Shown: positions 12,199 through 23,895 of the stretch, one piece after another | Numbering within the stretch: position 1 is the stretch's first letter | Layout: every line of letters starts with the position of its first letter | DNA from: Symbiotaphrina buchneri | Lineage: Eukaryota; Ascomycota; Symbiotaphrinales; Symbiotaphrinaceae | Reading direction: 5' to 3' | Length of the DNA: 38,437 nucleotides | Assembly: GCA_001599915.1 (NCBI GenBank) | Contig: BCIG01000043.1 | Span: 1-38,437, forward strand | Notes under the pieces: generated by a model | The model's database searches: none | Told to the model about the DNA's origin: nothing | What the model saw: only the letters and a program-made list of their open reading frames with translations | Translations under genes and position numbers: made by a program

Positions 12199-12771
12199 AT
12201 GGCCGACAAGAACATCAAAGAAGGCGACAAAGGTATTCGATGAGACGCGCATCTGCAATTCCTTGTCTTCTCTACGCTCGGCGCTCACATGACACGCACA
12301 GTCTCCTGGTCTTGGGGCTCTGGACAGCCCGGCGGCAAAGCATCCAAGATCGCCAAAGAAGGCGAGCTCTCGGTCAACACCAAGCGCGGCAACACGGTCA
12401 AGAAGAACGCCAGCCCGGATAACCCCGCGGTCAAAGTGAGTCGCAGTGGGCAGGATGTGGTGAAGAGGATGAGCGAGTTGAAGAAAGAGGGCGGCGGTGG
12501 TGGTGGTGGGAAGAAGAAGGACGAGGAAGAGGATGGAAAGGAAAGCGCAAAAGAAGAGGAGCCCAAAGCGAAGAAACAGAAGACTGAGAAAGCGGATACT
12601 GGCGGGAAGAAAGATGAAGAGAAGGAGGGAGCCAAAGGAAAAGCAGAGACGACTGGAAGCGCAAAGGCGGGCACGACAAAGAAGACGAGCAGTAAGCCGA
12701 AGAAAACACCTGCACAACCAAAGGAAGGCGATCATGTGGCTAGCCGGACGAGGAGTCGGAACAAGGCTTGA
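12199..12771 (+). CDS. Small basic protein with Hva1/TUDOR domain
   Basis: Two exons are inferred: 12199-12232 and 12302-12771, joined within the Val codon of GDKVSWSWG, giving 167 residues. The first 70 residues match the fungal 'hypervirulence-associated protein' TUDOR family (Hva1_TUDOR, formerly DUF2945): a GDKVSWSWGSGQPGG start, then KRGNTVKKNASPDNPAV and SGQDVVKRMSEL. The remaining 95 residues are a Lys/Glu/Ala-rich low-complexity tail with a six-Gly run, ending RTRSRNKA, and look disordered and nuclear or nucleic-acid-associated. The molecular role of the family is not established. Without the 69-nt intron the frame would start at an unsupported ATG inside the intron, so the split N-terminus is well supported. 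Confidence 0.85.
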
Positions 12772-12951
12772 TGGAACGCATCTTTCTTTCAGGAATGTTC
12801 TTCAACAGTGTTCAGTCCGCTATCAGTGGAACTGCTTGGAGATGTATATGTCATTGCGCTATTGGGTCATTAGGGAGTACTCTGCCAACTGGTTGGATAA
12901 AGAAGTTCTCGACTGGTATCGCTAAAGAAGTCCACAATTGGTGTCCGTTTG

Positions 12952-14382
12952 TTAGGAGGCTGGACGAATGCTCAAGCCTTCTAACAGCTGCAGATGAACC
13001 TCCTCCTGCTCCTTTCCGTCGATGAATTTTGGGTTTCCACCCAATCCCAACTGCTCCAACTTTCTCAAATCAGAGTCTTCTTCATGCTTCATATCAACGT
13101 CGACATTCACGGGGTCAGTTGTTCTCTGTGCGCCAAGCCCCAGCTCCTTAGAAAAGTATCGTTGCATGATCTCCATTATCCATGCAGCATCGGAACGGTT
13201 GTCTTGTTCCAAGAGAAGTCTGGCTGTCTCCAAGCCAAGATGTATAATTCGATTCGTATTCTTGCGTGACTGAGTCATCAGTCTGAATGGATCCAATTCG
13301 GCTAATTCCTGATGGAACCAATTCAGGCTTGATGCCGCGCTCGGCTCACTTGGATGATGCAGACGAAGTCGGGCTTGTAAATAGCGCTCGTTCGCTTTGT
13401 CATTCCAGGACGGAATTGAGCGGACGAATTTGTCAAAGGTCCTGATGATGCATTGCTCGTTCGATAGAAGCGGGTCAGTCCACAGAACTTTCGCTAAGCA
13501 GTGGCCAGCCGGACAAAAGGCCAAGCTCCAATCTGTGAAGCCGAATCTCATCCTTGAATCTGAATAGTGACGTCTATGCGTTCCAAACAAGCCCAAGAAT
13601 TCGTCCAATATTCTTTCGATGGCCTCTCCCTTCTTTAGTTGAGCTTTAACATAGGCCTCGAGAACTGTCCCCTGCTTTTCACGGGTGCGTTGCAGAACCT
13701 TTAGGGGCGGTTCCGTCTTCATAAAGTTCGCCAGATTCATCCGTGGGTCGAGGAGCTTCTTAATCGTACCCAGTTCCCCTTCAGCAACCAAGAAAGGGAC
13801 GACGGCCCGCACAAATATTTCATCCATCAGGAAGCGTTCAGCATCGAGTACCCCGCTCGATGAAAGCCAGCGGACAGTCTTAGATCCTGCCTGAGTTCTC
13901 TTCAAGGCATCCATTACCGACAATTCTGCCTCTGTGATACATTTGGCGCGGCATGCATTCAAGCAGATGGTGGCTAGCTTCAATGTCGCTGTTCCCGCGG
14001 CCACCTGTTCTTCAAGTAAGCCTATTGGATCAGCCCGAAGCCTCAAGGATACTGCGTCATGGCCTCGTATGTTTCTGTGGGCTTGCCCAGTCTTTCTCAC
14101 TGGTGTTATCGCGAACAAGGGGTTCTTGAGGATGGAGCTGAGGTGATGATCGGCCAACGTGGAGCTGGAATGAACTTCTTGCGGATTTGAAGGCGTTCGT
14201 AGCGAGTTTCTCACGGAATGAGCAATTTCTTTTGGTAGGAGATGCTGTTCCCGGTCAAGTTGGTGTCGAAACGAAGTGGTCAGGAGCTGGAGGAGTTGTT
14301 CACTTTCTCGAGCAGAGAGTGGTACGTGTTGGTGCAGCTTGGAGATGAGGGACCGCCCTCGGAGGATCAAAGTTGGCCTCAT
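12952..14382 (-). CDS. Unrecognised conserved-looking protein, possibly mitochondrial
   Basis: An intron-less minus-strand frame of 476 codons from the ATG at 14382 (MRPTLILRGRSLISKLH). An in-frame ATG 73 codons upstream exists, but the extra sequence looks like leader, so I chose the internal start. The first 60 residues are rich in Arg, Leu and Ser with few acids, compatible with a mitochondrial presequence. The rest is helical and Leu-rich, with no membrane segment and no catalytic motif I recognise. Features include SGVLDAERFLMDE, HRRHYSDSRMRFGFTDWSLAF and an acidic patch DVDMKHEEDSD near the C-terminus. The length of clean open frame, the codon bias and a divergent promoter with the Def1 gene support a real gene. 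Function unknown. Confidence 0.78.
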   Translation of the reverse strand: MRPTLILRGRSLISKLHQHVPLSARESEQLLQLLTTSFRHQLDREQHLLPKEIAHSVRNSLRTPSNPQEVHSSSTLADHHLSSILKNPLFAITPVRKTGQAHRNIRGHDAVSLRLRADPIGLLEEQVAAGTATLKLATICLNACRAKCITEAELSVMDALKRTQAGSKTVRWLSSSGVLDAERFLMDEIFVRAVVPFLVAEGELGTIKKLLDPRMNLANFMKTEPPLKVLQRTREKQGTVLEAYVKAQLKKGEAIERILDEFLGLFGTHRRHYSDSRMRFGFTDWSLAFCPAGHCLAKVLWTDPLLSNEQCIIRTFDKFVRSIPSWNDKANERYLQARLRLHHPSEPSAASSLNWFHQELAELDPFRLMTQSRKNTNRIIHLGLETARLLLEQDNRSDAAWIMEIMQRYFSKELGLGAQRTTDPVNVDVDMKHEEDSDLRKLEQLGLGGNPKFIDGKEQEEVHLQLLEGLSIRPAS

Positions 14383-14996
14383 CTTTGCCGTCGTTGTCAG
14401 ATCCACTATTATATCATATAGAATATATGAAGTCACATTATCAGAGATCTGGCATAAGGTGGTGCACAGCTGGCTGGCCCCGCCCAGATGGAACCGGATC
14501 GTGTGGTGGTGATGAACTGCTCCGCCCGCAATGGGGATGGGCGGTGGCAGATAGGTAGCATGACTGGCATGACAGAACGGGTGACTAAGCAGGCTCTCCA
14601 ACCTACGCGCGTCATCATTGGCTGCTCGTCTGCTGCCCAGCCGCCCAGTGAAGGTTTAGCGAGAATCTCACAGGTCACCACACACCCTTTGCTGTTCCTG
14701 TCCCTGCCACAGCTGCAAAGGTCTTCCTCTACTTGAAACAGTTCAACTTCTTCAATCCTGGCTTCACACATCTCTTACCTACGCCTTCTCGCCGCAGACT
14801 GAACGACGAGGAGGTTCATCGCCCGTTACGTTCCAAAAGGAGCCTCCAAGCTTCCTTTCGTCGGGGAACGTACGGCCCTTTCATCAACCCTCACCTCCGA
14901 CGTCAATAGCTCCGTCATCCGTTCCTCACGCGACTACTCACCTACCTCAACCACCACCAGCCTTTTCCTCATTTCTACATCCTCACATACCTACCA
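14383..14996. promoter_or_regulatory. Divergent promoter and long pyrimidine-rich Def1 leader
   Basis: This separates the minus-strand 476-residue gene from the plus-strand Def1 gene. From about 14,870 the plus strand is very rich in C and T with CCACCACC and CCTCA repeats, and there is no ATG between about 14,760 and the Def1 start. That makes 14,997 the first start codon in the leader. Confidence 0.55.
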
Positions 14997-17900
14997 ATGT
15001 CTGAAGTACAATCAAGGCCATCCGCCTCTCGCGGGAGAGGCGCATCTCGAGGTGGACGTGGAGGGTATGGGTCCCGTGGTGGAGCTCGTGGAGGCAATCG
15101 CTCTTTTACCAACGGAGACAAACATGAAACTATTTCCACCAACACAGTTGAGGAGGATGGGGAAATCGGTCAGCTAAAGAAGCAATACGGCGACAAAGTT
15201 CCCACCATCAAGGAGATGTTCCCGGATTGGACGGATGAGGATATTGTGTTTGCTTTACAGGAGACTGATGGTGACCTTCAGGATACGATTGAACGGATCA
15301 CAGAAGGTACTTTTCACACTCAAAGGAGATGGCTTGAGCTTCTCAAGCTTCCAAGTACATGTTTGAAGCTAACTACTGGTTAGGGACGGTTTCTCAATGG
15401 GGTGAAGTCAAGAAGAAAAAGACTGATCGTTCCCGTTCGAAGGTGGCTGAATCTTCTGGTCCTGAATCCACTAATGTATCATCCCGCGGCGAACGTGGCA
15501 GAGGTGGATTTGAAGGTGGTCGTGGAGGTCGTGGACGTGGGTGGGACCGTGGTCGCAGTCTGAGACGTGGTACCAGAGGTGGATCCGCTGCACCTGGGGG
15601 ACGTGGTCTATCTACGACAAAGGAGCATGACATCACCGATTCCACGAAAACTTCGGTCCCTACGGAGGAAGCCTGGGATGTGAAACCGAATACAGAAGTC
15701 ACAAGCACTTGGGAACAACCAGCGACCACTGATGGTGAGCTGGAGAATGGAGGAGCTTCTCATGCAGTCCCGGAGAAAGCCCAAGAGAAGGGTTCAGAGA
15801 CTCAGAAGAGTAGCATAATTCCTAATGGAGCGAAGAAGACCTGGGCTAGTATGTTTGCGAAGCCTGCTCCTGTACCGGTTAGCAAGCCGACTCCAGCTGC
15901 TACGAAGCAACAAGAACCCAACGCGCCTGAGCCTCTGGAAGACAAGGCAAATCTTTCGGAACAGGTTGCTGCTCCAAAGGGCGCGACTGTATTTGAGGAA
16001 CAGTTGGTTCAGGAAGCTCCGACAGTGGTTCCCGCCGAAGAGAATCTTCCGCCTCCCAAAGATGAATTGACGGAGGAAAATCTTGAACATCTCCCAGATA
16101 CTTCCGTTTCTGTTCCTACAGCGACTGCGGCGAGCACAGTTGCAACTTCAAGGGATCCACACAGTGCCGCTACTAGTGTCGACCCTTTTTCTGCTTCTCA
16201 ACATGCTTCTCAGCAGTCTCGGCCCTCTGGCGGGTTTGCGACAACTGCTTACAAGGCTACCGGTGGTACACCTGGCCGAGCTTCGAGCTATCAACGTCGT
16301 GTCCTTGATCAGCAAGAGGCAGTGGTCATGCCTGGAAAGCATGCTGTAGACCGTGCTGCTGTTCAGTTTGGTAGCCTTGGATTGAACGGTGAAGGAGATG
16401 GGCTGGATGTTGACGAAGATCGTGAAGAAGCTGAGACACGTGCTCAGCCTCCTCTTCACTCGCCTGTGGCGCATCCAGTAGCAGCGCTTCCACCTGCGCC
16501 ACTGCAGCAATCTCAGGAACAGTCGCAAGAGCATGTTCCTACCCCTCGTCAAGCGCCGGGTCTGCTAAGCCTTCCCAGCCAATCATATAATCAGCCACCC
16601 ACTGGGCCGCAGTCAATGTCTCAACAGGGACCTCCAGGAAACCTTCCGTACGGTCAGTTTGGGCGATATGGACAGCCGTCTACACAACAAGAACAGACCA
16701 CCAGTGGGCAGAAGCCTTACGATCCGTTTGGTCAACAAACTGGCCAATCCCAAAATCAATTCGATGGATATTCCTCTCAATCTCAACCTCAACCCCAAAG
16801 CCAACAACAAACTGGTCAATCTCACCTTGGCAGCTTCTCAACCGGTCAGAATGAATATTCTTCATACTATTCATCTGGAGAGCATCGCAATGCTTATCCG
16901 AGTTACTATGGTTCATATGGTCAGCAAAGCCAACAGAACCAACAAGAGGCCGGTGCTGGGCAACAGCGGGCTACTAGTGGATTCGGAAATGCCCCGAGTG
17001 ATTATTCTAGCAGCCAAGGCCAACAGCCTCCGTCACGTTATGGCCAGGCTGGAGAAGCCCAAACCAGTGGTCATACTACACCCAATCCTTCGATCCCTGG
17101 TCAACCACAGCCAGGTCAGAATGGTCAACCGCAGCATGCGCAGCATCTCCAACAACAGCATCAAGGTCAAGCTAGTGGACAAGGCTACCCATATGGTGGA
17201 TATCCTCACTATGGACAGCCTTACTATTCCGCCTACCTTCAACAAGTAAGTCCACAATTACAACAACGCGGCAGTCAACAACCAGTGCCACAGAACGTTC
17301 CTTATCTAACATACAATAACCAGTACGGCTATGGAGGTCAAGGATATGGTGCTCCTTTTGGTGGCAAAGGTGGCATGTACGGTCAACCTCATCAAGGCTA
17401 TGGCATGTCTCCACAATCTTCCTTTGATCACTCTTCCTCTCCTGCGAACATCGGCGGCTTCGGACATGGATCGATTCATGGTCGCGACAGTGCTCTTGGC
17501 GGTGGCTTAAGCGATTATGGTCGTTCAGGATCCACTCAACCCTCGCAGACTCCTTCTCATGCGGGTGCAGGTGGATTCGGTGGCATGGGTGAAGTCTTTG
17601 GACGATCGGCATCTGGGATTTCTGGGCAGACTCCTCAGTATGGTCAGCCACAGAGTAGTCAACCCGACGAATCATTGAAGCCTTTCGGTGAATCAAAGAC
17701 TGGTCCTGGTGTTGGCCCTAGTCCTTCAGCGCTTAACCAACCCGGTCGCCCTGGTTCTGCGGCAAATACGCCTGGTCAGCCTGGCCAAGGTCTTCCCCCT
17801 CCACAGTCTCAACATGGACAACAAGGATTTGGTGGATATCCCAGCCACATGAATCACAGTTATGGTAGCCAAGGAGGCCAGTATGGCGGACTTGGTTCCT

Positions 17901-18034
17901 TTGGTGGTCATGGCGCTCAAAGTCAAGGTCAACAGTCAAGTGGGTATGGTAATTATGGTGGCAGCTTTGGCAGTCAAAACTATTACGGTAGTGGCGGACG
18001 TGGTGGATGGGGAGGCAATTACACCGGTCATTAA
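14997..18034 (+). CDS. DEF1: Def1-like CUE-domain RNA polymerase II degradation factor
   Basis: Def1 recruits the elongin-cullin ligase to stalled, ubiquitylated RNA polymerase II so that Rpb1 can be degraded; it also acts in DNA damage responses. Two exons are inferred: 14997-15306 and 15384-18034, a 77-nt intron with a CTAAC branch, splitting the Gly codon of ITEG-TVSQWG. The product is 986 residues. N-terminal RGG repeats (about 10-35) precede a CUE domain at about 67-104 with VPTIKEMFPDW and the dileucine-like VFALQETDGDL. A second RGG block lies near 140-180. The middle is acidic and Pro-rich, and the last 500 residues are Gln/Gly/Tyr/Ser/Pro-rich prion-like sequence, the hallmark of Def1 outside the CUE domain. 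In yeast the C-terminal part is cut off by the proteasome so the rest enters the nucleus; the same processing here is an inference. Confidence 0.9.
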
Positions 18035-19753
18035 ATGACCTGTTGATGGTCTCCAAAGTCCGACTCCACTCTCCAACACATGAAGAAAACGGAAATTGCT
18101 TAGGTCTTTTCTCTTCTTTGTGACTTATGGGAAATGGGGGCAGACATGACCTTCTTGTCTTTCTGTTTCTACTTTTGCTCTCAGACTCAAGTTTCTCTCT
18201 GCTCTCTTCAATACGTCAGTCAACTCGGGTGGGTGGATTTGCAATCGACTGTGGGCCGTCTTGCGCAGGCATTCGAACGAAAAAGCCATCCATGTGTTTG
18301 TTGTTGATTTTCCTATCCCATCTCATGTCAAAACTGTACTCTAGGATGATCAGCACAAGTATGTGCAAGTAGCGAAGGAAGTCTGCTCCAAATGGGGAGA
18401 AGATTCACGAATGGAGAATATGGCGGACAAAGATCCTCCTGTTGACTTGCTACATGGATGATCAGAGAATTTGACCCACGTAGACAGTTCATTCTAGACT
18501 ATATCTGGAGTGATAAGTGTAGCTTCCCGTCTGCCGTGTTACTATCCTTTTCTCCGTACAATGCTTAGAATCCTTCTCATCCACTGGTTCATGGATGTCT
18601 CCGCGTCTTCCGAACCTTCCCATGCCTCTCGATGACACATCGACATATTGGCATATCAACACATTGACATGGTCTGTACATCGTGTCACTGCAAGCGGCC
18701 GCTCAAATGGCCGGTTTTGATGATGATCGCGATGACTCAATATCTGAAACGCTCCATGGGTCTTTTGTGTGTTGTTGGGTCGGCCAATCAGAAGCGTGAG
18801 ACGCAGAACAGCCACACAAAAGTCTATGCATAGAATCATTGGCGATCTCACTCATCGCAATGTCTTCCCTTCTGTTAGCCTATCAAGCGTCAACTTGAAG
18901 CAGGCGCTATGCTCAGCATACGGCTACCGATGAACCAATCAATCCATCCAAACAACCCTGATACCATAACCGCGCAGCCGGCGACGCGCTGTACGAGAAC
19001 AACCTTCGCGCCGACGACGTGAGTTACGGTTATTTACAGATAACTCATGTTTACCGCCTGAGGCTCCAAGTTGACGCCAGGCCAAAAATATTCCAGCGGC
19101 TGCAATCTGAAACGCCAGGCTTGAACGTCAGATCATCCTTAGGAGACCCATCGCACAGACCTTCCGCCTAGAGATGCTCTTTCTGCTTCACCGCGTCCAT
19201 CGACCTCCCAAATTGGCTGTGTTTTCTTTGCCGATGATGACCAGGACGAGTCAACTTCCAGAAGTGGCTGATGCAATACCCCAGTTGGCGTGCGACATCC
19301 TAAACTGTTCCACAGATAATTCCCCGGATGGATCCCCTGCTTGCTTCATATCCTGCACTATCTTTTCATATCTTTCTTAGCAGCGTGGATGCTGTGTTGT
19401 TTTTGACATAGCCTACTTGCAGCCGCCTACCCATCTCTCCATGGCGCGTGCCCATGTGGAGGATAAATACCTCGCATGGCCACGATGCATTATTTCAAAG
19501 GCTGTGCATTTCTTCCCCATCTTTCAGAACAAGCAGGACTTGTTGTTACGAATTTCCTTGGCTCACGTTTCTCCTTTGTTCAAACAATCTCTATCTGGTA
19601 TAGAGAGGCTTAGACCTAGAAGATCCGCAAAAGAAGCTGGTCTTCTGATATTAATTGGTAGTGATAATTCACTACCTGAGGCGGCATCACAACATGTAAT
19701 GTTTGTCCAATTTGTTGCTGGCGCAATGACTGATCTCTTTCATCCTAGACATC
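18035..19753. other. 1.7 kb intergenic region
   Basis: No gene is supported. A 120-codon minus-strand ORF at 18,489-18,851 and a 138-codon plus-strand ORF at 19,417-19,833 have no recognisable features, and the latter overlaps the next gene in another frame. A short inverted repeat TGAGTTA...TAACTCA lies at about 19,020-19,046. CCTAGAC just before the next start codon could be the end of a leader intron. Confidence 0.45.
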
Positions 19754-21451
19754 ATGGAGTTTTTCGAACAGATGTTCCGACCAATCACCCCTCCTTATAC
19801 CGATCATCTGCAAGTATTGGGCAGTGCCCATAGCAGGTCAACCTCGGGGTCATCCTTGTACTCCATGGATTCTTCGCCGGAATCTGTGGATACGGCTTTG
19901 ACAACTCCTATCAAGTCTCCTATAATCCGGCAAGGTGCTCAGATTCTGTTGCCTAAGGTCAGATCCCAGGATCGAATCATGGAAACTACGACTTTTAAAG
20001 GCCATAGGAAGGCATTATCTAGTGCACCAAATCCTGCAGAATTCTCCTCGGCTTCAAAAAGACCTCGAATCCAGCGCAGCGTTACAAGTCCGCCTGAAAG
20101 TCGAGCAAATTCAGTATCTGAAGATCAGCTGACTCCCAACTGCAATACGAGCCCAGCAGCGCAACTTCCAATCACTGTTACCTTGTCTCAATCGAGAAAG
20201 GCTCTTGGAGCTCACGTCAGGTCTGCCTCTACTTCGAACATTGAAGTCTTGGGTCGATTTGGATACCCTTACAGACAACTTCCTATCTATATGCCGTCGG
20301 GCAATGGAGGGTTGTCTACCTTTGTCTCGCCATCAGTTCCAGTTTCCCAACCCCGTGGACAAACGTTGGTACCGGAGCTTCAATATCCAGCTGAATGTCT
20401 CAATGCGCCTACATTGACTCTTTTGAACTATCTCACGGGACCAAACCCCACGCCAAGGCTCATTCCTCCTGATGAGAATAGTTATCCTACTCCTCGTTTC
20501 GGAGAGGCAATGCATTGTTGGTGGGATGTTCGAAATTTGAGGACCTGGGACAGATTCTCCTTCGATTCCCTGGCAAGAGTTCCCAACCTCGTCGAGCTTC
20601 TTACGACTGAAGTGCCTGCTTCGGCTCTTCCAGCTCCTACACATGAACGCAACGCACTTCGACCTTCTGGTGAACCGGCTCTTCATTCTCTCCTGAACAA
20701 CTTTTACGCCAAAAAAGTCAATGCGGCCCTACGTCTCGCTCTTGGCCAGCCACACCTCTACATGTATCCAGGAGATCATTCTGTGCATGGTGCTCGAGCG
20801 CCTGACTTTCTCGCAAACTACCGGGATGATGCAACGGCGACTCTTCTCTCGGGACCTCGTCAAGCTCGTGTTGTAGGTCTGGTCATGGCTTATGAGCGTT
20901 GGCATACCACCATGCGCAGTGGTCCTGGTACGGAAAAGGTCAAATACCTTGCAGGGCTGGCACATTTGCATTGGTGCATGCGAGAACACGGCTGCCGATA
21001 TGGCTTCATCATTACGGAAACGGAGCTGCTTTGCGTACGAGCTGGCACAGAGAGGATCCCCTACTTTGGACTATTGGACCTTGCTCCGGTTGTGGAAGTC
21101 AAAACGAGCTACGCTGATCCTTCTGTCCTGCTCAACGCCTGTAACGCGGCCTCGCTTGCCAGTCCAGTCGACGGTTCTAATTCTTCGCCGAGATCGCCGC
21201 CTTTGACTGTTCCCCTGGCTCTTTGGTACCTGCATATGCTGGCAAAGGAACATCCTTTCCCTGGTGAGCCATCTTACAGACTTGAGGTTGGTGGGCCACA
21301 AGCGGTTACCAGACAGAACGCACTTCCTGAAAGGGACAACTGGATGCCTATGCCACAGAATGCGGAGTTGAGGCGTGCGAAGATTGCTAGGGGATGGAAG
21401 TGGCCAGGAGATAAGATTAGTCCGAGGGAGAGAAAGAGGAAGAGGGATTGA
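19754..21451 (+). CDS. Unrecognised 565-residue fungal protein with possible nuclease-like C-terminal fold
   Basis: A single exon encodes 565 residues. Residues 1-200 are Ser/Thr/Pro-rich and probably disordered, with KRPRIQRS as a possible nuclear signal. From about 210 it is compact: LNYLTGPNPTPRL, then AMHCWWDVRNLRTWDRF, and later APDFLAN, GLVMAYERWHTTM, KVKYLAGLAHLHWCM and RYGFIITETELLCVR. The order 'acidic residue, long helix, strand with GFIITETEL' reminds me of PD-(D/E)XK-like fungal domains, but no catalytic Lys motif is clear, so this is only a hint. The end is strongly basic (KISPRERKRKRD), a likely nuclear localisation signal. I cannot assign a function. Codon use and length make it a confident gene. 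Confidence 0.82.
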   Translation: MEFFEQMFRPITPPYTDHLQVLGSAHSRSTSGSSLYSMDSSPESVDTALTTPIKSPIIRQGAQILLPKVRSQDRIMETTTFKGHRKALSSAPNPAEFSSASKRPRIQRSVTSPPESRANSVSEDQLTPNCNTSPAAQLPITVTLSQSRKALGAHVRSASTSNIEVLGRFGYPYRQLPIYMPSGNGGLSTFVSPSVPVSQPRGQTLVPELQYPAECLNAPTLTLLNYLTGPNPTPRLIPPDENSYPTPRFGEAMHCWWDVRNLRTWDRFSFDSLARVPNLVELLTTEVPASALPAPTHERNALRPSGEPALHSLLNNFYAKKVNAALRLALGQPHLYMYPGDHSVHGARAPDFLANYRDDATATLLSGPRQARVVGLVMAYERWHTTMRSGPGTEKVKYLAGLAHLHWCMREHGCRYGFIITETELLCVRAGTERIPYFGLLDLAPVVEVKTSYADPSVLLNACNAASLASPVDGSNSSPRSPPLTVPLALWYLHMLAKEHPFPGEPSYRLEVGGPQAVTRQNALPERDNWMPMPQNAELRRAKIARGWKWPGDKISPRERKRKRD

Positions 21452-21952
21452 GGAATCTCGTGCTACAAGATCTGTTGCTGGGAAGGCTGTCGTTTGATCC
21501 ACCTGGTCCAAACTGATCTAACTCTGTCGGATAAGATGGCTGGTGTATTGGCTCTTTTTGATGTATGAATTTCTTTTGTCGTGCTGGTGCCGCCTCAGGT
21601 AGTTGTAGATTAGAGGGGAGTTCTATGCATTCTGCGATTTCTTTATTCTATCACCAAGGTACTAATATGCTATTATGCTACCGTCTGTATCTACCTTGAA
21701 TTGACCCCTGTTGGTGATCATTCTCATGACAGGAACGGTAGGCATTAAAACTGGCAAATGTGGTGGGTGCAATTAGGGTACTCACTATGCCGTATTTAAT
21801 GCGGCTGGCCGCGCAACTGCGTCATCAAAAGGAGGCGAGGCTAGAGGCAGGGTCACAAGCGCCAGCGTCGCATTTGACCCCATCCTGCCTGCCTTCATCT
21901 ACAATCCACTCAGCGTCCTATCATCAGGGTATTCGTCAACGATCTAGCAATC
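21452..21952. other. Intergenic region before the Osh4-like gene
   Basis: No gene is supported in these 501 bases. The right end is C/T-rich (about 21,870-21,950), consistent with a leader; the left holds the 3' region of the preceding gene. Confidence 0.45.
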
Positions 21953-23297
21953 ATGTCGTCTTCAGTGACTGATGCCACCGCTGTTCCACCGCAAAACAGA
22001 GGATCCTGGACGTCCTTCCTGAAGGTGGGTCGCGTCTTCTCCGCAACATTTGACAATGAGCGACATTAACCTCCCAACAGTCCATCGCCTCCTTCAATGG
22101 CGATCTCTCAGCGCTCACCGCACCTCCATTCATCCTTAGCACTACCTCACTCGTCGAATACAGTGCCTACTGGGCTGAACACCCGTCGCTCCTGGTTGCG
22201 CCCGCTAGCGAGCCAGACCCGGAGAAGCGAATGGTGTTGGTGCTGAAGTGGTTCTTGAGTACGCTCAAAAGCCAATATAGCAGTCGTAATGAGAAGCTGG
22301 GAAGCGAGAAGAAGCCATTGAATCCTTTTCTTGGAGAGCTGTTTTTGGGATCGTGGACAGAACAAGATGCTGGGAGTGAAGTGGGGGAGACGACGCTCGT
22401 TAGTGAGCAGGTCAGGTATGTGCCAGTCACTCGATTGTGTAGTTGTCGGGAGATATATTTCGATCACAGCAGAGCTCAAGGAAGGAGATAAATGCTAATG
22501 CACTGTTTTATAGCCACCACCCGCCAGTCACTGCCTACTGTATCACCAATCCGAAACATAAAGTCCGTCTTCAAGGTTACAATGGCCAGAAAGCGTCTTT
22601 CAGCAGCACTATCCATGTCAAGCAGGTGGGACACGCCATCCTGACTCTGTTCACTGGAACGCCGTCCCAAGAAACTTACCTCATCACTCTTCCGTCCTTA
22701 CACATCGAAGGCCTGATATATGGCGCCCCCTATGTTGAGCTGTCCAAGAGCACCTACATTACGTCTTCTACCGGATATACTGCAAAGATTGATTATTCCG
22801 GCAAGGGATGGTTGTCAGGGAAGAAGAATAGTGTGACTGCGACCATTTATCCTTCTGGCAGGGAAAAGGACACACTGTATGCGGCGGAGGGCCAATGGAC
22901 GGATGCTTTCTCCATCAAACATGCCAAAGGAAAGAGTGATGTCGCCTCATTCGCTGCCAAGAAGGAGCCTGTGGTTCCTCTGACCGTTGCCCCTATTGAG
23001 AAGCAAGGGCCATTGGAATCTCGCCGGGCATGGCAGAAGGTTGCAGAGGCAATTAAAAGGGGGGATATGGAGACGACGAGCAACGAGAAGAGCAAGATTG
23101 AGAATGAACAACGAGAAATGAGAAAGAAAGAGCAGAGTGAAGGCAAGGAATGGGAGAGGAGATACTTTTCCAGACGGGATGCAGTGGAGGATGAAGTGCA
23201 GACTCTTGTGAAGGCTGTTCCTGGATGGGAAGTCGAGCCGGATAAGACGGGAGGGGTATGGAGATATGACGAAGCAAAAGCTCAGAAGGTTGCCTAG
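21953..23297 (+). CDS. KES1: Oxysterol-binding-protein homologue, Osh4/Kes1 type
   Basis: A cytosolic lipid-transfer protein that exchanges sterol for phosphatidylinositol-4-phosphate between ER and Golgi/plasma membranes. Three exons are inferred: 21953-22024, 22081-22415 and 22514-23297, giving 396 residues, the usual length of short Osh4-like members made of the ORD domain alone. The family fingerprint EQVSHHPP spans the second intron, with His137-His138 that bind the PI4P phosphate. [13 protein letters not shown] precedes it. The N-terminal 25 residues before [10 protein letters not shown] would form the lid. The C-terminus has a Lys/Glu-rich helix and the terminal [12 protein letters not shown]. 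No PH domain or FFAT motif precedes the ORD, which supports Osh4 rather than long OSBP. Confidence 0.94.
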
Positions 23298-23895
23298 GGG
23301 TCGTAATCCACGGCGAGTGATGGGTTGAATGGGGGATAACACCAAGGTCATTGGATTGACGGGCGCTTGGTGATCCGAAAGAATCTCGAGAATACAATGA
23401 TGCAGGCGCGATGGGCGTATTGCTGCGACGATGGCGGCGTTGTATTAATAGTTTCTTCAAGGGTTTAGATACAATCACATGGGGATAATCTACGAGATGC
23501 TCCTCGCTATTGAGCTCGAAGCCAGTTACTAGATCTCGCCGATCAAGCTTGCAGCCAGATCCCAGTAACCATTTGACATTGATGCAGATACATCCTGGAA
23601 CACTCGTCAATGTCAATTATTGCTATTCCTCGAAAAGAAAGGTCGACTGGCTCATTACAGGGCTCGGGTAAAGCGACGCTTAAGTTCCCTGACAGTTGAG
23701 ACGAGATTGGAGCCAGTCTTGGCAGCCACCTTCTCCCGCCAAGCAGCGTCATTGGTCCGTTGCCGGTGACGTTGTTTGACCGCCACGGCTTTCCTCCACC
23801 TTCCGTCTCCTCATCACACCACTCAATTCTCCTACTCATATCCTGTGCTACCATCTCACTTTCATTAAACTCGCACAGGAACCTTGACAATCATC
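23298..23895. promoter_or_regulatory. Intergenic region with phosphoglucomutase promoter
   Basis: No gene is supported. The right half (about 23,785-23,890) is pyrimidine-rich with CTCCTCATC-type runs and ends with ATCATCATG at the start codon, typical of a fungal housekeeping leader. Confidence 0.45.

Noticed and set aside
12952-14601. The longer 549-codon version of the minus-strand unrecognised gene
   Set aside because: The additional 73 residues look like translated leader (His run, no conserved feature), and the internal start gives a sensible presequence.
18489-18851. 120-codon minus-strand ORF in the gap after DEF1
   Set aside because: No domain, no splice signals, and codon pattern unlike the neighbouring genes.
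19417-19833. 138-codon plus-strand ORF before the 565-residue gene
   Set aside because: It overlaps the start of that gene in another frame and has no recognisable feature; more likely leader sequence.
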